In this document: piece by piece, positions 37,660-48,002 of the stretch
How the letters are laid out: each line of letters opens with the position of its first letter
Numbering within the stretch: position 1 is the stretch's first letter
Assembly: GCA_038503065.1 (NCBI GenBank)
Contig: JBCAMK010000014.1
Coordinates: forward strand, 310,001-374,000
Direction of reading: 5' to 3'
Length of the DNA: 64,000 nucleotides
DNA from: Paragyromitra xinjiangensis
Lineage: Eukaryota > Ascomycota > Pezizomycetes > Pezizales > Discinaceae
Position numbers and translations under genes: made by a program
The notes under the pieces: generated by a model
The model's database searches: none
Seen by the model: only the letters and a program-made list of their open reading frames with translations
Told to the model about the DNA's origin: nothing

Positions 37660-40005
37660 ATGCCTGCAGATTTGAATACTCGTATGCTGTTCATTCTTCC
37701 GGAAAGGCTCACGGGAGCGGATTTTTTCGCTTCTATTACAACATTTACTCTCAATAATTGGACCCCTAATGCTAGTATCAACTCTCCTTGGGCCTCGGGC
37801 CCTGTCCCACCAGAGTACGATCCGCTGGAAGCTGGCATTAAAATGAATCTGCGACGCTTATATATAGCTGTTCTATCAATGGGCGGCTACGAAATCATTG
37901 AAAGCACGCAAAGATGGAGCCTTGTAGCTGCCAGGATGAGTCTCCGGTCAAAAGACCAATTCCATGTTAGGAAGACTTATAGGAAGTACTTATTGTACTA
38001 CGAAGTGTATTCTCGTCGAGTTCGAAGACTCTTCGTGGCGCGAAAGCGTGAATACAGAGACCCGAGCGAGTACTCTGTGCAGCCACTCATAGAGGGACAG
38101 GAAGACAACGATAAAGAAGACTTTCAAGTCTCTTGTCTATCTTGGTCGGCCCTAGAAAGCCGAGTCGAATGTGAAAAGCGAGGGGTGTTGGATCCCATGA
38201 TTGTGCTTCGGGATTATTTCTCCTCGTCGCTGGCTGTCCAGATTTATATAAAACAGCAAACCTACCTCCAGACCCTCGAAGTCTTCGGTAATCCAGGGGA
38301 AGGACCTTCCGCTTTTTTTACGCCACCTCAATCGGTCTGCCCAAGCGCAGCTGTTTCTCTGAGCGATTACTCAATCCACGATAGCTCTCACGGCGATGAA
38401 GACCTCACCGAAGAGGCGAGAGCATGTAAAGATGCTATTCTCTCTGCGAATCGTTACTATATCATCCAGACGCAGAAAAATATGCCACCCCGGCCCTTGC
38501 CGAGCTATTCGCAGGCTGACCTTGCACCTTTCATGTACGACGATGTCAAAATCACCCCTAAACGTCGTGGAAAAGATCGGGTTATCCATGCCCCCACCCC
38601 ATCTAAAAGCATGGCCAAGTTGGGATCCTCTAGTGCACGTATAAGTGTTGAAGCGAAATCCTATTCCTCAGCCAATAGCCAAAATGACGATGAAGTCGAT
38701 TTGGGAGAGTATATCGATCGTAATCGTATTGATCATGAAATAGAGATGAAGAGTTTCCAGGAAGAGCTGGTTACGAAGTATGGGATGAAACCTCATGTCG
38801 AAAAGCCTGTGGGAATACGTACAGTCGAAAAGAGACTGAATTTCGAGGAGTATATTTCGGCTCACGGTCTTGATGCTCCAGAAGTGAAGCGCTTCTTCGA
38901 TGACAGATTAAAGCTTGAAGGAGGCTTTTGGCAACATGAACTGGAAAGGATGGAGGCGTTAGAGAGGCGTGTGAGGGGTGAAGAAACGACCTCAGATAAA
39001 GGCTGGGATAAAGTCAGCTCTGATGGGTCCGCATCTAGCAGCGAGAGCAGTGAGAGCAGCGAGGACAGCGAGGACAGCTCTGGGGTAGATTCGCCACCAC
39101 CCCTCCTTCCCTATTATGGGAAGGGGCCCATATCATTGCATGAGTATGCCCAGAGAATCTCAGAGAATAGAAATATACCTTTAAAGTGGGATTATCCTGC
39201 CCCCGTTGAACACATTCAAGAGAATGGCGACGGAGTAGACTTGCACGAAAGCGCGGTGAATCACGGGATTCAATACCCTCGCGATTCAGTTCCTCTATGG
39301 GGTGTAGCATCTACTTCATCAGCTGTATCTACAGACGGATCCCAGTTCGGACAACGAAATTTCCCTGCCACCTACGGGCCGAGAACCGCACCGACGTTAC
39401 CCCTAGAGAGAGAGGCAAACTTACATCCCATGTTTTCGGACCAAATGTCCGCCAATGGCATGCGGATACTTGATCTCACATACGGTGCTCGGATAGATAT
39501 TACTAACATGAACCCACGAAGCCCTCCTCCTCCTTACGACCATACGGAATATACGCTGTACTGGCTCCGACAACGTGCTTTGGGCAATGCGGGGGTCCTT
39601 CAAGACTGGGAAGAAGATGATCAAGGCGATGCGCAGCAGAGCCTAACAAGTGAATACTTGCCGAGCAGTGCGAGTTGGAGGAGGGAAACGGGGGATGAAC
39701 GTCTGTACAACCCAGCATTGCTCCAAGAGGATGAGGGAGCGCGGGCCGAGAGAGAACCTATTGACCCCTATGACCCGGTGGACAGAGCTCCGATCTTCTC
39801 AGAGACCGGAAATAGTAACCCGCAGGCGATGCAGGATCATAGATCACTTGAGCAAAGTCGCGGGAGAAGGTTTACCGTACCGGGGGAACGGCTTGTCATT
39901 GACTTTCGTGCCGAAGAGACGGAATGGATGGAAGAAGATGATGAAGTGTATCAATCGGAGGCATATTATAGTTTTTTTTGGGAGGGTAGGATGGGTCGTG
40001 AATAG
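37660..40005 (+). CDS. ARID/BRIGHT-domain protein with acidic repeats
   Basis: A single-exon 781-residue protein. Residues about 20-117 fit an ARID DNA-binding domain: an N-terminal helix (DFFASITTF), then NLRRLYIAVLSMGGYE (about 64-78), the tryptophan of RWSLVAARM (86), and RKTYRKYLLYYE (about 104-115), the pattern of LY..V...GG......W..VA and Y...L..YE. ARID proteins bind DNA, often in chromatin-remodelling complexes such as SWI/SNF (Swi1). This protein is much shorter than Swi1 and lacks its Gln-rich regions, so orthology is unlikely. Two similar blocks, near residues 347-376 (LGEYIDRNRIDHEIEMKSFQ) and 394-421 (FEEYISAHGLDAPEVKRFFD), look like an internal repeat; a third weaker EY block lies near 490. 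A Ser/Glu/Asp run follows at about 450-475, and a PPPPY motif near 620. The tail is acidic. Function beyond DNA binding is unknown. Confidence 0.82.
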   Translation: MPADLNTRMLFILPERLTGADFFASITTFTLNNWTPNASINSPWASGPVPPEYDPLEAGIKMNLRRLYIAVLSMGGYEIIESTQRWSLVAARMSLRSKDQFHVRKTYRKYLLYYEVYSRRVRRLFVARKREYRDPSEYSVQPLIEGQEDNDKEDFQVSCLSWSALESRVECEKRGVLDPMIVLRDYFSSSLAVQIYIKQQTYLQTLEVFGNPGEGPSAFFTPPQSVCPSAAVSLSDYSIHDSSHGDEDLTEEARACKDAILSANRYYIIQTQKNMPPRPLPSYSQADLAPFMYDDVKITPKRRGKDRVIHAPTPSKSMAKLGSSSARISVEAKSYSSANSQNDDEVDLGEYIDRNRIDHEIEMKSFQEELVTKYGMKPHVEKPVGIRTVEKRLNFEEYISAHGLDAPEVKRFFDDRLKLEGGFWQHELERMEALERRVRGEETTSDKGWDKVSSDGSASSSESSESSEDSEDSSGVDSPPPLLPYYGKGPISLHEYAQRISENRNIPLKWDYPAPVEHIQENGDGVDLHESAVNHGIQYPRDSVPLWGVASTSSAVSTDGSQFGQRNFPATYGPRTAPTLPLEREANLHPMFSDQMSANGMRILDLTYGARIDITNMNPRSPPPPYDHTEYTLYWLRQRALGNAGVLQDWEEDDQGDAQQSLTSEYLPSSASWRRETGDERLYNPALLQEDEGARAEREPIDPYDPVDRAPIFSETGNSNPQAMQDHRSLEQSRGRRFTVPGERLVIDFRAEETEWMEEDDEVYQSEAYYSFFWEGRMGRE

Positions 40006-41412
40006 CACAGAGAATTTTGTAAAGGAAAAAAGATTGAAATATCCTTTCGATAAGGGGTTGGCGGTGTATCTTAACACTAATGTCAACAGGCCCGAAGGAT
40101 AACTTTAAATCAGGAAATGGTTTCTTTGGTGTGTACTTTGGCTTAGCCCTCTCAAATATAACTTTTTATCATGGAAGTAGTGCCTTCAAAACTGAGGCTT
40201 CGTCCCTTATCTCTTACATGTGCAGACATGAAGCCTATATTTTTACGCTATAAAAAGCCCATAGGTGCCCTATCGCCGTATTTGTGACCGCAGGCTGCGG
40301 TATATGAAGGCTTTGGCCACAGCCAATGCTATTGTCATCTCGTGCGAGTGATATAGTATGAGCGACCTGGTTCTACCTACTATATATATCTATGCGGATT
40401 ATTTGTTTCAGTTGGAAAATAATCTAGGATATATGTACTCATGGTATTATATCTTATTTCTAGGTGAATTCATTTGTGCGTCGACTGCTGATAGAACTAA
40501 CAAGCAGTTACCCAGTTAAAACCAATTCAGCTTGCAGACCGCCCCCGTGGATATAGGTGATATCCCAATCTTTCAGCTACACGTTTTACCGCCTCTTAGG
40601 TGAGCACATTCACGGCTGAGGATTCAGAAAGTGTCTGTTTCGGTTAGATATTGCTGTCACAGTGGCAGGATAAGCACCGAAATATACTCACGCGTCTTTG
40701 CCAAGAGTTCTCACGTGACCTGGATAGACCAATCAAAAAATTGCTGTCAGTAGATGAATTTTTTATTGGTCGAGTCAAGTCACATGGAATTTTTCGGCAA
40801 AGACGCGTGAGTAGTAAGAAATATGCACACGGCTTTTTGTACCTTTTTTTATAGATGTAGGAAATAAAAGCCTTGACGAAAACTCCCGGATTCCCGGCAA
40901 TTTATACCTGGCTTTAACATTTCTTCGAGAAACCTTCAAGCGAAGGCACGAAGGCTGAAGAGTGAGACACTTGCCAATATGCATGGTTGGGAAATAAGCG
41001 TTTTAGCAGCCCGCGCCATTGGTCGCCCTTTCTATTTCTGGTGCTGCGGCGCTGCGGCGCTGCAGCTGCGGGGCTGTGAACCGAATCCCGATTCGGTATG
41101 ACGCATTCCCAAATCCTCGCCAACTAACTTGGTGAAATCCTCAGCCTCGACGTGTCCGAACCCTGAAGGTTCCATATCTGTGGAAATGCTGGTGGGCCTA
41201 TCGGGTCTCGTCAATGTCGATAAACCCCGCCGCATTGGGGACACAAGAACGATGAATATAAACGGCTGAAGCCCTTCAGTTGAAAGGTACGATACCCTAC
41301 TTAGTTCTCTACATTCGCGAATTTCCTTGCATCTCAAGCAGTAATCAGGACTACATCCAATTCCGATCAGATTCTAGAGAAATAGTACTTCATTGCAATA
41401 GAATCTATCAAC
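40006..41412. other. Intergenic region with a hairpin element
   Basis: No gene was recognised. It contains the TA-flanked palindromic element at 40685-40813 and short GC-rich repeats (GCGGCGCTGCGGCGCTGC near 41046). AT-rich otherwise, with TATATATA near 40380. Confidence 0.5.
40685..40813. mobile_element. 129-bp palindromic MITE-like element, TA flanks
   Basis: The ends are perfect inverted repeats: TACTCACGCGTCTTTGCC on the left and its complement on the right (40796-40813). The interior also pairs: AGACCAATCAAAAAATT on the left and AATTTTTTATTGGTC on the right, and TCACGTGA with TCAAGTCACATG less well. Almost the whole element could fold into one hairpin with a loop near GCTGTCAGTAGATG. 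TA at both ends is consistent with Tc1/mariner-type insertion. Confidence 0.88.
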
Positions 41413-42383
41413 ATGTCTACAGGAGGATTCCGAGACATTTCAACCCTCTCCACTGGGCGGAGGCCAAGAAGCATGACCATGAGTGATCATGACGAGGAAG
41501 ATATGAGAGATGTTGAAATGAACGCTGCAACAGCCCTTCTAGAAGGTATGCGGAGCTGTGTACCCTCATATTGGATAATACTGAAGAAGATCGCAACATA
41601 TCAGAAGACGATCATTATTTTGAAGACGAGAAACCTGAGATGAACCGATCGACTTCACGGAGCAGCGCTGTTGGGTCGATGACTGGGGTCAAACCATTAA
41701 TCATTACGACTGCGAGTACACAAAAACCTCCACGGAAGTTAAAATCGATACTCAAAAGTTTGAAAGCCGATCGCACGGTAGTTTTGTCACGACCAAGAGT
41801 AGTATTCCGCATGTTTTCGCTGGTAACATCTGGCGTTGTGTTGGGCGCCTCAGGGCACATCCTCTACCATTTTATAGACACCAGGGAATTTAGGTCACCA
41901 CCTGACGTCGGGCCATATATTTGGAACCGGAGAATTCGTTTAACGCCGACGAACCTACTACTAGCGGTTAGTACATACGTATTTTTACTGGACTTGGTGT
42001 TCTCGGTTGCCAGCTTTTGGCCAAGGGTACATTTTTCTACATAACCTTCTCGATTATCCTAGGCTTAAGTAGCTTACTCTTGAAAAATAGGGTCGATATT
42101 TAAAAAGCAGACTCGTCGCCAGTCTGGCACTGCTACACTCGGTTATTAGTCTAACTGCTGGTATAATAGTACTCATATTCTCAGAGGAAAAACGGAACCC
42201 GGATTCTATGCAAGTCCTACTCCGTGGATTGATTTTAGTTTGCGAATTGCTAATTCATCGTGTAGGTTCTGGGTCTGTACAGTCAAAAACCAATCCGCTG
42301 CAGATTTAGCCGTCATGGACTTCTCCACTCATTGTACCGAACTAGTTAGTGCCCTTGCAGCTTACCTCCTCCGTACTAATTAG
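41413..42383 (+). CDS. Four-helix (MARVEL-like) membrane protein gene, frame possibly disrupted
   Basis: My best splice model has exons 41413-41545, 41605-42026 and 42150-42383, giving 262 residues. The first intron is 59 bases (GTATGC...TCAG); the second runs from GTACAT to ATTAG. The N-terminal 95 residues are hydrophilic and acidic to basic. Two membrane segments follow, VFRMFSLVTSGVVLGASGHI and NLLLAVSTYVFLLDLVFSVA. The last exon has FWVCTVKN and a DFSTHCTELVSA stretch that fit the loop and final region of fungal MARVEL-like proteins. The expected third helix is present in the DNA (LVASLALLHSVISLTAGIIV, around 42108-42170) but in a different frame from both neighbours, so my model has to splice it out. 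Either the gene carries compensating or inactivating indels, or the exon structure is different. Family assignment is by pattern only. Confidence 0.45.
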
Positions 42384-45300
42384 TCCGACTAACTCTTGGA
42401 AACAATAGCGAAGCACTTGGGTCGCTGCGTGTATATATACGGTTGCACATGGTTTGATAATACCAACCATCGTGCTCGGTTTTATCTCATGCGGTACTCG
42501 CAAAAGGCCAACATTCCAGGACGCAATTATAATAGAGGATACAGGAAGGGGTGGTGTTTTCCAACGATTAGGGGAGTTGAAAGGAAAATTCACTCGTAAC
42601 AAATAACAGTGTAAGATGTGGGACGTGGGACGTGTGCTATTCATTTGTATGTATTTCAGTAGATACGCACATAGAAGTAACGACAACATTAATCAGGATT
42701 TTGGAACCGGTTTTTGATGTGGGTTAAACGGATTTTGTTCAGAACACAATGGCTAGTGATATAACACCTCCACCCCGTGATAAACAGCAAGATATTTTAC
42801 GCCCTTTTGTTCTTCTGTTGTATCAGATGAGAGTTATTCTAGCCATCGATGCAATAATTCCACGTGGTTTTCGCTAGGGCGTCCGGTTATGCCCCACATA
42901 CCAATTTAAATCAAGTGATCACGAACGCCCACATAACAACTTTCCCCTTCCATTCACATTTTGCTAGGTACACGGAGACTAAATAATACAAATATAATAT
43001 GAACCATCCAATGAAATTGACAAATATAACTAACCTCTTCCTCACAGCGTATGAGTTCCCTTCCAGAACTCAAGATCATATAGTGCAAGGAACGAGATCA
43101 AACATGTATACAGACATCTTAAATTGTATCAGTTGGTTTCAATTAAATATCTACCAGTGTCCATATCAGCTAACGAATGCCGCTTTATCTATCCCCGTTA
43201 GCCGTAGGCATATGAGGGCGCGAATCTCGCTATATAATGCTTTCTCTCCTACTTATCCCATACACCAGGCCAACACGATCAAGTGAAATCCCTTTGATAT
43301 ATGCATTTAGTGCGAATGCTTAAGAACTTGAGATCTAGACAAGCTGGCATGCAGTATGCGAGGACCAAATTTCCTGGGCCTGACACTCTCTATATCTAGC
43401 GGAGCTACATGTAATTAGGCCACTCCGTCGTAGCTAGTATACATATCGGCCAGTGATTGGGAACCGGATAAAATAATGGAAAGGTCAAGAAAAACTGGGT
43501 TTAGGTATCATAGTGAAAACGGCTTCCCTAAACTATTACGTCTGTGCTGGCACCAAAAAATATATTAGTCATATAGTATCACTCGACATAATACCCCGTT
43601 TTTTCGATAATGAAGGATTTCTGAGGTTTAATTTAAAATATTATGTCATCTTACCTAGCAGCATTTTTAGGGGATAATTAAAATGAATTTAGGTCAATAT
43701 CTAAATAATCACTATCTTCCTTTAGCCCACCATATTACCTAAAAGTTTGTGTTTTTGGTTAGCGAGGGCCTTAGTCTAGCTTCTTTCACCAAGGCAAGTA
43801 CGTTAGCCAAGCCTATGAAAGTGAATGAGTTGCGCCAGGATGAAGAGATAAGGGTATCAAGGGTAGGGGAATAACTAGGACCAAGCCCAAGAGTGCGCGA
43901 GCATAAGGCTGAATCACATAGTATAGCTAGTATAAATTTCCATGCTATAGAGACTGGAATAGTTGAATAAGTGGTAGATCTACCCGCTGAATCGATATTT
44001 TGCTAAGCACTAAGATTTTTCTTACAACGAACTACTGCATGTAGTCCTCAACTTCCGACCTTCAAGAGCAAACTCGCGAAGAATTAACAAGGCTGAATAA
44101 GCAGATGTGCAAAGAGAAGAGATGAGGCAGTAGTAAAACAAAACTCTTTTACCTATCTCAGTCATATCTCTCTAATCTCACAGCAGTTGGGGGGCACAAA
44201 AAAACCGAACAATGTGAACCTACCTACAACAAAACACATCAGCGCATCAACGACTTCAACACCCACAAAAACTGATCCTCTTAGTAATATAAAAGTATTA
44301 ACATGAAAGACCAAATGTATCTTTATGTAAAATTTGCTTGGAGATTACTATTATAGTTGAAAACAACGGTTATGTTGTATCCTAGGTTTATACCGCTCGG
44401 TTATTTTCGTCCCTCGGCAATAAAACAGAAAAGTCTCAACATTTCTTCCCAGTTTATTCCCCGATTCAATTCGCCCAAATTATTACATATGGCTGATTAG
44501 TACCGCAGTCGACTCCCACGTGGCCATTTGTAATATTTATGAACTAGTCTCTAGAACTCGACCAAAGCCCCCTATTTAGATTTAGAGCAAACGAACGTTG
44601 ATTGTGAGACCAATAACTGGATGCTAGTCTCGCAGCTGACTTCCACGTGATCGTTCATTAAATGGGACATTTATGAACTAGTCTCGTGAGAGAGCTTGAC
44701 CAAAAACCCCTATTTAAAGCAAACGAACGTCGATTGCGAGGCTGGCTGGATGTCAAATCTACCCTCTGGCCTATTATATATATTAAACTATACGGCCAAA
44801 ACCCTAGATTTTACGGTTTCTTTATATTTCTACGAGACAAGCCCAACTATATCAGAGTCTTCATCTTCCATCTTAGTAGCTTTATAATATATTTCATATT
44901 TAGTATTTTTTAGAATTGATGAACCGACCGTACACGTGCCCACAATTATATCTCCATCTCTTACCTTGGCTTAGTCAACAAACAGCTCTTATTTGTCAGT
45001 CGTAGAACAAGGGTTTGGTAAGGTACGGAACGTTTTTATATATAGAAAAACCACACTCTTCGATTTCTACAAGGGAACCATGAAATTATGCGGCATAGAA
45101 AGTATGCACTATTTAGGTTTGTGTTCCTGATCGATCTTTTACATGAATTTTTTAGATTTCAGAAATTATGCTATTGTTATAGGCGGCAGAGCTCAAATCA
45201 CTTCATATCGATCCCATGGTACAGAGGCAGCCACGCTGTACTCCCACCCTAGCATATTCACCCCTCAAAAGCTTAACCCCGAGATCTAGTCAAATCACCC

Positions 45301-47010
45301 GTGCCGCGGACCACGAAAAAGCACTTTTTGTGATAAAAGATGGTTACTATGATGAGATAGGTGCATCGGTGCCTCTGGAGAAAAGGCCATTATTTGTAAA
45401 GCACAATCGACACAATTGCCGCAACCCAACCACTCGTAGGATTCAAAACAAAAAACGCCGATACTTATGTCGGCGCCCATCATCCTCTCCCAGTAATAAA
45501 CCCTGATTAGGACTAGTGTGGTTCTTATTGCGCAACCATTGACTGCATGGCAACAAAAGCTCCTGCGGGTTTCCGAGAAAAAGAAAAAGATATATACTAC
45601 TGTTACCCATAATCTAACACCAATAAGAGATGGTGGGGAGGAATTAGCGGTGGCGACCGATGCGCTCCTTTAGTATACCCGCTACCTAACCTAGACCGAT
45701 AATTTTACTTCTAGGTTTAAAATCGAAAGAACTTCCAATTAGGGGTTTTTGTATACAGCCTGCAAGTTGATAACCTACATGTATGTTTGGGGGAAAGTTA
45801 AGTCAGCTAGTTAGAAATAGTGTACATACATGATAGGTGACCATGGCATGATAATATGAGGGACAGAATTTGGTGAAATGTACAAATTATGTATGTGAGT
45901 ATATATTGTATCCGCACGGATATTCAAAATACGCAACCGTAGACATCTTTACACTTTATGTCTTTTGGGACGGGTTTATAAGACAAGTGTCAGGCGGTGC
46001 GCAACAGCGTAGGCAGTAGGGGATGCGAACGAGTCTGGTATCAGGCTGCACAAGGGATATGGTTGTGGAGGTTTGCCAAGAACTCAACCAAAATCAACAG
46101 TATTCTATGGAGGCATAATTAATCTAATTACTTAGGACTGATTAGAGTCATGAAAACCCCACCTACTACCAAGGCAGCCCTTCGCATCCACAAAAATATT
46201 CAATGGCTGGATTTGTTCTTTCAAAAGCCATATCATTGGATCTGGAGCAGTAGGAGATCAAGGTACTGTTTTCATGATCTAGACTAAATTATTGTCTTGC
46301 GGGCTACATACACAACGAAGGTGCTCGTATTTCAGAGCGAGAATTGCGTTATGCATCATTGTCATACAGGCAAACTCCAATCTGAACCTGCGATAGAAGT
46401 TCTTCGATAATCCACGTGGAGAAACTGTTGTACAAGATGCCCAACATCTTGTGTGACCGTCCCCTAAACTAGTTATACGAGGGGTTGAATAGAAAGAGTG
46501 GGGTATTTGGCCACTAATGTGATCTTCACCCTACATTAATACGATTCTTTCGGCCGAATTGTATTAGTATACCGAATACGAACCACGTCACCATTACGAA
46601 TTTATTCCCAAAACACCAGCTTCCATGGTGGGAGATTCATTAAAGGGGCTACTGTATACGTAACCATAGTTTTTTTCTCCTCCTCTTATTGGATCGCCTA
46701 TTAGCGAGGACCTTTAAGCCAGATTAACTAATGCAGGAGCCGCAGTGAGCTGTACGAAATACGACCAACAGTCTTAAAGACCTCACTAAAAATTGGGTCT
46801 AGCTTAAGCCTAAAAAAGTACGATCTACTTGAGTTGGGAAAAAGGGCAAGAGGGGTTGGACATATCCTCGCTAAAGGTTCTCCCGCCATGTTATAAGTGG
46901 TAGCACCTCAGCCCTCACATAAGGCACCCTTTCTGCACTTTCTGCAGCTCTCACGATCACGGCAGCTTACTTCCTTACAGTTAATCCCCCCCACAGTTCT
47001 ACCTCCACCA
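42384..47010. other. AT-rich gene-poor region
   Basis: About 4.6 kb with frequent stops in all frames. The only structure I can point to is the diverged tandem duplication at 44497-44752. Short frames at 42999-43286 and 45216-45506 have no domain, splice partner or signal. The 110 bases before 47011 look like the old leader of the dehydrogenase relic. Confidence 0.5.
44497..44752 (+). repeat. Diverged tandem duplication of a ~128-bp unit
   Basis: Copy A is 44497-44623 and copy B is 44624-44752. Shared blocks in the same order are CCACGTG, TTTATGAACTAGTCTC, CGACCAAA/TTGACCAAA, CCCCTATTTA and AGCAAACGAACGT followed by GATTG(T/C)GAG and CTGGATG. Several of the substitutions are C/T or G/A transitions. 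No open frame spans the unit. Confidence 0.8.
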
Positions 47011-48002
47011 ATGCCTTTTGATTACAATAACGTCCTCGCCATCGGGGTCACAAGTGGTATCGGATATGCTATGGCTGAAAGGTTCCTCGCTGAAGGGAAG
47101 GTGGTTGGGAGGAGAAAGAATAGGTTGCACGAATTTGTGGAGAAGTACAGCGAGACGTACGGCAAAGATAAGGTTGCATCTTACGTTTTTAACATCACTA
47201 AGCTAGATGAGATGGCCGAATGGACTGCTCTTATTCAGTATTTCGGCGTCAAAATGCCCTCCCTCTCCCCTCATGTGGTACCGCATAAACTGGTGGGAAC
47301 CGGCAACGCGCTAAGAGGTTGAAATAAGATGTGGCGATGCTAGCTAACTGCTGGGGGAAATTTTCTCATATAGTTACCTTTAGAGGAAATAGGTTTATTG
47401 TCTTGAATCTCTTCCTGAGCTACACTCTATTCTAACCTCTTAGCACGTTGTCGGTTTTCGTCAGTTTATGCGGTAGTTTCTCTACCGCCTCACAAAATAA
47501 GTCCGATACGAATCATCTAACTATAACCGCTACAACCTAGGGTGACTAAAGAACATCCTGACCTGGATGCAGTCTTCGTAAACTCTGGTATCTAACGTGG
47601 TTTCAATTTCTCAAAGCCCGAAACCGTTGACCTCGAGGTCATCAAAGCGGAGCTGACCACAAATTACACATCCTACATTTATATCGCACACGCCTCCCTC
47701 TCGTTCCTCCTAAAGAAGAAATCCGCGCTCGTCTTTAGCTTTTCAGGGCTTTCCATAGTACCGATAGTAAGGGTCCCAATTGCTGTGCGACAAAGACGGC
47801 ATTACACCATTTTTTTATTAGTCTCCGAATCCATCTCAAGGATACTAGTGTTGAAGTCTTGGAAATAATCCCTCTGGCTGTGCAAACAGAGCTACGCAGC
47901 AAAGAATTCCCAATTGGCCCTGCGAAAAGATGGTATGCTAAAATTGAACCTGCGAGAAGGGAATTTATATCACAATTGCCACAATCGCTAGCAAACGTGT
48001 AA
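47011..48002 (+). pseudogene. Decayed short-chain dehydrogenase/reductase (DltE-like SDR)
   Basis: The first part encodes a classical SDR N-terminus: VLAIGVTSGIGYAMAERF with the TGxxxGIG-type NAD(P) loop, GRRKNRLHEF, and VASYVFNITKLDE. It then breaks at about 47230. The rest resumes after a roughly 300-base interruption at about 47534 with VTKEHPDLDAVFVNSGI, then a stop at 47593-47595 where homologues usually have Gln (a CAA to TAA change). SKPETVDLEVIKAELTTNYTS follows, then SGLSIVPIVR. A one-base deletion near 47775 throws the active-site YxxxK region out of frame, and its tyrosine codon has become TGC. Homology fades after the LEIIPLAVQTEL-like stretch. The interruption contains a TA-flanked inverted-repeat element. 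The gene cannot make a full enzyme. Confidence 0.87.
47279..47475. mobile_element. MITE-like element inside the SDR relic, ~50-bp terminal inverted repeats, TA flanks
   Basis: The left end (TA then CCGCATAAACTG) and right end (CAGTTTATGCGG then TA) are inverted repeats that continue for about 45-50 bases on each side, including CAACG(C/T)GCTAAGAGGTT. The total is 197 bases including both TA dinucleotides. There is no coding capacity. It lies within the interruption of the dehydrogenase sequence. Confidence 0.86.
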
